Assembly: GCA_036346355.1 (NCBI GenBank)
Contig: JAYEVF010000027.1
Coordinates: forward strand, 1-64,000
DNA length: 64,000 bases
Source: Rhipidocladum racemiflorum
Lineage: Eukaryota > Streptophyta > Magnoliopsida > Poales > Poaceae
Reading direction: 5' to 3'
Under the pieces are notes generated by a model. It saw only the letters and a list, made by a program, of their open reading frames with translations, made no database searches and was not told where the DNA came from. A program made the position numbers and the translations under genes. Below are positions 38,601-47,600 of this stretch, piece after piece (positions within the stretch are counted from its first letter, which is position 1; the number at the start of each line of letters is the position of its first letter).

Positions 38601-41600
38601 GGAATTGGATCCAAACTCACCGGAGAAGATGAATTCGACGAAGAACACGAGTTCAACCGAAACAAGTAAATCCCGAAATTCAGCGCCCACGGTTGATGAA
38701 TCCTAAAATTGATTGATAAATTAGAAACTAGACTTCCTCACGAACACAATGGAACAAACGGAAGAGAGAATGAATCACCGAGGTGGAAGATATGAGAACG
38801 AACCCGAAGAACACCCGAACCGGCGCGTTCTTGGCGGTTTCTTTGATCTCTCGGCCAAACGAGTGGAAGAGGCGGATAATGGGTGCTACCACCGGAAAGA
38901 GAAGGTCCATACGAAGATAATAGAGGTGGAAGTGCGTGCTTTGATGATGAAACGCCCGAGTTATGAGCATTAACATTATTTTTTGTTTTTTGTAAACTGC
39001 ACGCATTCCGACGAGGTGGGAGCGGAAAGGACACTGGGGATGGAAAGGTATCGTCGCCACGGTTCCAATGGATCCGACCGTGATTGCTTTGGACCTTTAA
39101 TGAGGGAGTTACATGCATTTGAATAAAGAACATGGAGTAGGGAAGTTCTTTGTTCATTCTCCTGGCAAAACATGCGTGCTGCCTTCCCAAGGTTGAAGAA
39201 GCTACTGTAGCAAAGCCACATGGCAAGCTCCGGTTGGCCGGCTAATACGCGAATGAACCGCCCTATAGAAAAATTAGGAAAAATGGTCTAAAAATTCCGG
39301 AAAAATTCCTAGAACCATTTTGGAATATTTGGAACCCAATAAAATTGGTTTGGTTCAATTTGGATGAAATTTATGGAATTAAATATTCAGGTGCGGATTG
39401 CGGGCATTAAACAAAAGCCGCGCGAGATAAAATAGGAACGGAGGTCCAAAAATCCGGGGGATGATTCCTAAAATCATTTTGGAATATTTGGAACATAATT
39501 GAAGTGATTTGGGGATTTTTGGGGCATTTTTGGACTCGGGTGAATTTTCGGGTACCGGCGGGAATTTGAAAAGTCGATTTTTTGACCGGAGGGGAATTGA
39601 ATCCCGATTTTAGATGGGAAAGGATGCCAGGATAACAAAAACACCAGAGAAACTCCAAATTTTGAATTTAATTTATTTAAATTAGGTTTTTCTCCAGAAG
39701 GCGAAAACTAGGGTATTACAATTGGGACACTTTGATACCTAGCATAATTGAATTCACATGTTCTAGACTTGTTGTTAGTTTAGCTCATCATCACTTTATA
39801 TAATCTGCATACCTGCACTTTATAAAATAGTTCTAGCATAGGGTCTAGACTTATCAAAAGAAATATCATATGATACATCGAGTCAGTGGAGTCTCAACAT
39901 TACACATATTACCACCATTATTTATAATTTCTAGACTTGAAAACCTTTTTTTATTTGTTAGGACTGGATTTCTGAATCCGAACCCTCTGTGTATAACCGC
40001 ACTATTCCCCGATCAAGGTAGTGTACACTATGAAAACAGTGATGACAACACATGGCTTGAATCAAATAAGAGGTAACGACCTTAACGTCAACGATTACAA
40101 ATAAATAGCCACATGGCTTGAGTTCAATAAAATAACAATAGAAACAAAATAAATAGTAGTGAGATAAACCCATCCTTGTGCCCAACAGACAATCAATGGG
40201 GTGCGCATCCTAGAATTCCAGATCTCCTTCGTCGAAACCACAAGCATAGTACTCGTAATCACCTTCTGATTATGCGCATTCCTTTGTAGAAAGTGGGGAT
40301 GTTTCAAGGGTGAGTACACAACCATACTCGCAAGCCTTGGAAACATAATGCATGACAACTATATGCAAGGCTGAACAAATGAAGGCATAATATGGCTCAT
40401 TTAGCATAAAGCAATGTTTGACTTTAAATACCACTAATAATTTCACAAAGCATCATTTAACCAAATGTAGTGGTAATAATTGAATTTGATATGACAACTA
40501 AACAGGTTCCAATAATCCAACTGGCTCCAACCGCCAAACCACAACCTGAGAGTTCAAACCACTCACGGACTCCCAAATCATCATTTTCATTTAAAGCAAA
40601 ACAGTAAAATCTACAATGTGCAAGCATACCTTGCTTGCCCTTAACCGTGGGAACAGCTACTTTAGTAGTTTTAACTCTGCAGAGTGTGTACAACTTTATC
40701 CACAAGACATAATCGTCTCTTGTTGCCATGCAGGCTTTCTTTGTTGTGTCGACACAGATATTGTGACAAAGCCTTTACAATGCACAACCTTACTATTAAT
40801 TTCGCCGCTAAGTTTTCACCGCTGATAGGGTTCTAGCCACCCAGTTCAGAAGCCCCTACTTGATCCTTATGAGTGTCTCCAGCCGGCACCCACATTCCAC
40901 CAAATGGCGAAGCTAATAATGAAACACACAAATTAATTAGCCAGGCCATACCCATATAGACCTGTGGTTGTACGGTAGTGCTTGGTCCATGGTAACACAC
41001 GCTTCGGTCCTTAATCGACTAGGGCGGAACATTCACTTTACCAAAACATTTTCATGCATCCAGCACCCACCAAACATCCATCCGCCCTGATTTAAATCAT
41101 TTTTCCACTGTATTTCATTTAAATAATAGCAGCAATACTAGTTGCTGCAATTTCATAAAAGAGTTTAACCAAGTTTGAAATGATTCCCATAATGGCACAA
41201 TACTGAAATGTTTAGGTTGGACTAAGCAATTCTATCATCCCATGCTACACTGCTGGTTATCACCAAATAAAATAGCTAATATCGTCTAGGATGACAAAGG
41301 TTCGATATGATCAATACCAAAGAGTAATATCAAATTTAGGAACTTAGCTAAGCCTTGAGACTAGATTTAAAATACATTGCATAAAAGTAAGCATGTATAA
41401 TTTGAAAAACAACATATGCATTTTACAAACATGGGATCAACATGGTCAAGGAAGACTTGCCTTCACTACCCCCCGGCTGGTTCTACCTCTAACTGTTGAA
41501 TTAGTTGAACTTCAACGACATCTTCTACACGTGAAACGAGAACAAATAAATAAATAAATTCAAAAATTAACAATAATGGTACAGAGAGGTATATATTGAA

Positions 41601-44600
41601 TTTAGATGAATTTAGAAATTTGAATCACTGGAATTAGAGCTCGAACGAAGGAGAACGGGCTCTCGGAAGTGGTTCAGATCAAGAAATTCAGAAAAAAAAA
41701 GAAAAAGGACAGAGAAAGCAACACGTGGCGCAATCTGACTGGTTAGAATTTTGGAAATTTTGGAAAATAGGAAAAAGAAAATCCATTGATATGTGGGGTC
41801 CACGCGTCATTCACTGAGATAGGCTAGGGCTGATTTGGCACGGTACGATGGCGTGGGATGCCACACGAGATCTAGGGCTTAGATGGCATGACATAAGGCG
41901 ACACGTGCCAAATTACGTGGCCGCCACACGGTGCTAACGCGCCACAACCATAGGGCTTCTCATCTTTGTTCATTGTCTTCTTCTTCTTGAAATTAGTGGT
42001 TTATTTGACTTTATTTTTCCCTTTGTTTGCCATGTGAGAACTGTTGCACCACATTGGCGCTAGACTGCCCCTCAGTTCCTTTCACAGGTGCATCCTTAGC
42101 TTGAGCTTCTCCTCAACATCTAGAGACGCAATCAGATTCTCAACAGAAATCTCTTGTCTCTTGTGTTTCAGAGATGTGGCAAAATTCCTCCATGAGGAAA
42201 GTAATTTGGCAATAATGCCTCCAGCCACAAACCTGACAAGCTATGGGATTTTGAGAAGTTTGAGTTCCCTGGTGAGAACCTGTATCTCATGAGCCTACTC
42301 AACGACAGAACGGCTATCCACCATCTTGCAGTCATGATATTGCTCCATGATATACAGTTCACCGCCAGCATCAGATGCACCGAACTTAGCATTCGAAGCA
42401 TCCCACAGTTCCTTCGCATCTTTAATGTGCATATACACATCACATAGACGGTCAGCAAGAACACTAAGAATGGCTGCCACAAAGACTGTGTTGGCATCCT
42501 GATATGCCTTCTCCCTTTCAGGGGTTGGTTCCATATCCTCTGGTTTGCCATTCGACACCCAGAACATGTTCATAGCTGTAAGCCACAAAGTGACCCTTAT
42601 CTGCTATCTCTTGAAGTGCACACCGATGAATTTATCTGGCCTCAGTGCCTCGGCAAAGTCAGCCATTGATAAACTTAAGTGCCTAGCATCAGGTTTTTGG
42701 ATTTATAGAAATAAGGACACCTCGAAGTTTAATTTAATCCAAGAATAAAACATGAATAAATTATGATAGATGATTGGTATCAAATAACAAGAGCATACCC
42801 TAGATGCATATGGAACCAGCATATTAGAAATAAACAGTAGAAACATCATAGCGAGTACGTATTGTTCGTGAGTTGAGGAAGTAGTAACCGTCGCAGTACG
42901 TACAACGTTGAAGACGAAAGTGCATTGATGCCGAATGCGACGTTGAGCAACAACGGCCGAATGTGGAGGAAGGCAAGCCATGATGAAGATTTTTGGAGCA
43001 GTCGCGCGAAGCGCTTCCCAAAAACCTGATTCACCCTCTCCCGGTGCAAGAACTCAAGGACGAATGGTTCCGAAGACCTACTCTCCCGTTCTCTAGTGCA
43101 CGCCGGCGTTCGGAATGGAGTAGACTAGAAGACAGCGCTACGAGAGAACTGACAAAAACTCTCCTTTATCCCAGTGACAGCGGCGCAGTAAATATAGAAC
43201 CGTAATTAAACGTTACTGCAGCCGAGCGTTACTCGAAGACATACGGCCGGCTCTGGACCAAATTTCGACAGACTATTCACACAGGTGCCGAGTGCCTGCC
43301 CCGAGCCCGGCGAGGCGAGCGAGCGTGCGTGTGTGTTCTCTCTTCGTCTCTCCCACACAGCTCTACTATGGTGGATCACACTCAACTATGTAAGTTAGTG
43401 TTCACCACTTTAGGCTAGCAATGTGAGATAATTGTTAATACACATACCTCCTCATGAGATGGGCCTTTGAGATTTTTTAGGATTATTCTTTCAATTAAAT
43501 GGTCTTTGGCCCAAATAATCCAACAGTATATAGATAATATGATCATCATTTGAAGCGTGAACTTTCCTGTGCACTTTTCAGGGTACATTACGTGATGGAC
43601 TTCCAGTTGCCGTCAAACGATGTCGTTACGCCAATCGCTACTTTGCTAATGAACTTCTTGGCGGAAAGCTTCAGCACATAAATATATCGAAACTACTGGG
43701 ATATTGCACTACTAAAGGAGAGTCGTTTTTGGTTCATGAATTCATGTCGAGAGGAAGCTTGTCCGAACATATATTTGGCATGTTCCAACTAAAATCTCTT
43801 TTTACTTCATTTTTGTGTCGGGTTTTTTCAGTTAAGTTGTTTCACACTCTAGGTAATGATATGATTAACATCAATCTTATTACATTTTTCAGGCACTGCA
43901 GACTTGGTGCTGCCCTGGCAGACGCGCTTCCAGATAGTTGAAGGGATTGCCCAGGGTGCACTTTATCTACACAAGCACTGCAGGCTACGCGTCGTCCATT
44001 CAGATTTAAAACCGAGCAATATCCTCTTGGATGATGACTGGACTCCCAAGATTAATGATTTTGGCATCTCTCGAATGTTACCTCGATCTGCGGATGAGGA
44101 TCTGACTGATACCGTCATTGGCACAATGTAAGATTGCATCACATGTTTCGATTATATTATGGTATGCATGATCGAAGCCCTCTAATATTTGCGTTTATTA
44201 TTGTGAAGAAGGTTAATTATTGTCTTACTATACCTTCTTTCAGGGGTTATACTGCTCCAGAATATATGCATCGTGGGTGTTTCTCTGTCAAGACCGACGT
44301 GTATAGCTTTGGCGTCTTGCTTCTTGAGATCATTACTGGAAATAAATGCTACCAAGCGGGTCGTGACAACTTTCTAATTGAGTGGGTAAGTAGACATTCT
44401 GGAGCATGCGTTTACATGTCCTTGGTAAAACAAATACATGGAAGTTCTATCGAAGCAAATTAAAAGTATTTAACATCTCAACGCTAGAAATTAAACAAGC
44501 AGCATATAGGTACAAGAGGTGTAGTCCGTAAAACCATCCTCTGTTACTGCCCTTTTGGAAGATACTTCGCATCATCTCATATAATTAAAAGTTCTCCAAA

Positions 44601-47600
44601 ATCACTGTATTTTCAATAGTGAATTGCGCTGCAGCTTGCTAAACTTGGCGGTCGTACCACTTAGCTCTCTAAACTCGTAAATTACTTTCTGGACTCCTCT
44701 AATAAACTTGTATCCATTTGCACTGGTGATCAATTATGTTGTTTCCTAATATATTTAGCTGAGCTGGCGTTTGGTATGTGAGCCACATAGATGAGTTGGG
44801 CCCACATTTTTCTGAGGTGGGTGTGGTTCATGCCTCTCCAAAAGTTGGGCTCTGACTCTGAATCTAGACGTGGGCACTAGGCCAGGTATTCTTGGGCCAA
44901 CCAATGGCATGCCATGCACGGCCCAGTTTAAGGCATGGCATGACTATTAGTGCGGGCTAAAATGGCACGGCATAGCACGCGTCAATGGATCATGCTTGAA
45001 CCGGTACGGCACGTATCAGGGTCGAGAGACCTGAAGCAAGCACGACCCGCTTTAGCATGTGGTCGAATGCAGCGATGCTCGGTTGGGCACGTGGAAAGGG
45101 AGGCCGGGGATGTACCTGATCACCAACGCGGCGGGACAGACCGGGGACGCAACGACGGAGGTTGGAGACGCCACACGTGCATCGAGCTGATGGAGGGGAC
45201 ACGGCCGGAAAGGCAGATAGGTGGTGGAGGGGACGCAGGGGGTGGGGGAGGCTGGGGAAGTTATGTGTAGGGAAGGCAAAATTACCCGTGGGTTCGGGTA
45301 TCCGTGGGTACCCGATCCGATGGGTACGGGTATGGGTTTGATTTCAAACCCGCGGGTTTCAAATTTCGGGTTTGGGTTTGGTTCTGCACCCGTGGGTACC
45401 CATGGGTACCCGAATTAATTAATATAAATTATAAATAATGGAAAGTTAATTCAAGATTTTCAAGCATTGTTCGAGATGTAAGATGCGGTAACTTTCATGA
45501 TTATATACACCATATATTTTTCCTTTAAACATAGAAATTACAAATGAATTGATTGACAATTGATGGTTGAAAATTTGATTGCGAGGTGAATTTAATTTCG
45601 GGTTCGGGTACCCGTTCGGGTTCGGGTACCCATCGGATTCGGGTATGGGCGTGGGTATGTACCCGTGAGAGATTTCGGGTTCGGATTCGGGTATGAATTT
45701 CGGGTTTCGAGTTTGGGTTTGCGGAAGGTATACCTGCCCGATTGCCATCCCTAGTTATGTGGGATAGGTGACGTTGAGAGAGCGAAAGAGATTTGACTCT
45801 AGACTTAATTTGTTTTTTTTTTTATCTCCAACGTGGTAAAGAAACTACCTCTTTCCTCCATCTTAATATACCAGATATGCTATCATAGTACAAGATAAAA
45901 TTGCATAATAGCTATTAAATTTTGGAGAGAACAAACAAATTAAAGGGAATATAAAGATTTAGTTCTAGACATGCATGCATCCACTTGCCACTTGGGCGGG
46001 CAAGACACACGTGCAGTGCCACGTCTACCTATATATAATGGGTATGCTTAACTAATTAAAGGGCGTTAATATATTAAAGGTGGTGTTTAATTGAGTAATG
46101 TGATAGTACTAAAATGGCATTTAGGGAGGCAAAGCGTGGCGGAGGGAGGGGGTAAGCCGGTGAGGGGGGAGAGTCAAATGGGGAGAGGTGGAGGGGCAGA
46201 AATGGCAAGGCAAGGATAGGGCGAGGCGCTGAGGGGGGCGAGCTGGCGAGGCGGACGACTGGGGCGAACCGGGGACACTGACGGGGAAGGCGACCATGGC
46301 GTGAGAGTTGGGGAGGCAGGGAGGAGGAAGAGAGAGCGAGACGACGAGGAGAGAGAGATTGAGAGAGGGGGGAGCAAATAAAATTTAGTTTCTTATCCCT
46401 GTGCATCTTCGACTTCGTTCAATACAAAGCTGGCACGAACCGTTAATGTGTCATGTCTGGGCTCGCCAAAGACAAATTAGGTCAGCACGGCATAGCATGG
46501 CGGCCTGACTGGACCATCGTGGCATGGCACGGCCTGAGGCCCGCAGCCCATCGTGCCTATACCGACGCTTACACCTTACTCTGAATGAGGCCCACACCTA
46601 CCGAACGCTAACTCAACAAAATCTGCTAGGAAATGACATAAGTGAGCATTGTGCAAATGAATGCAAGTTTATGTAATACCCTGATCTGTTAATGTAGTGG
46701 CCCATGTGGAGTAGAGAATAAACAATGGAGGAGTAGAGAGACGGTGGGGCAAAGGTGGGACATGTTTTTGATTTCTTGGGTTTTGATGCAAATTTTATAC
46801 CTAGAATTAAATATGATACATGTCTTTTGATTTACTGATGCTAGATAAAATACCAGACCTGCTCTAGAAAATTGGAGTTGAAAATTAGGATGTTACACAC
46901 ACGCAACATCAAATAACACAAATAAGAGCTAAAGAATACGAATAGTGATAAAATCCAAATATATTTGTAGATTATGAAAGCTCATGTTCCTTCAACGTAG
47001 CAGAGGAGATTCTGGCTACGGAGGTAAGGGATGATTTGTGCCTTCCACAAGAGATAATTTTCTCTATTGAGTCGAACAGTAACGAATTGGTTGAAGGACG
47101 GTGTGGAGATGATTCCTATACTGCACTCGAGGTAAGGGATGCAGTAGTGCTCATGGATGATTGGCTAGAGGATGACATTGGAACGAAAGGCTCTGATACC
47201 ATGTAAAGAAAGCTATTGATTTGGCCGAGATTATTCTCTCGATGACCCCAGCCTTATATTTATAGTTGTACAAAGATACAACAGATTACAGATAGAAACG
47301 GATTACAGATTGATCGTTAGTTCACCAACTAACTAATAGTATCTTAAGCTGATACGCTACAGGGTAAACCGGCAATAGCACATAGGTTCAGATAACCGAA
47401 CCGTATTCAAACTGGAACGAGCGCAGAGATTGTTTCTTCTAACAAAAAGGTCTACCTGTGCAACTGTTCTGAGATTTTCGATTCAGTCTTTGCGTCCGGA
47501 AACCTCCCGACTGAGGGCGGGTGTTAAAGCAATCATCTTGTATAGGCTATTTTTAGCATATCCTTAATTGGATCCTCTGTATATAGCATGCCATCGAATG

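Noticed and set aside
43782..43854. GT donors for kinase exon 5
   Set aside because: The GT at 43782 breaks the frame; the one at 43853 leaves a 40 bp intron, below the usual plant minimum.
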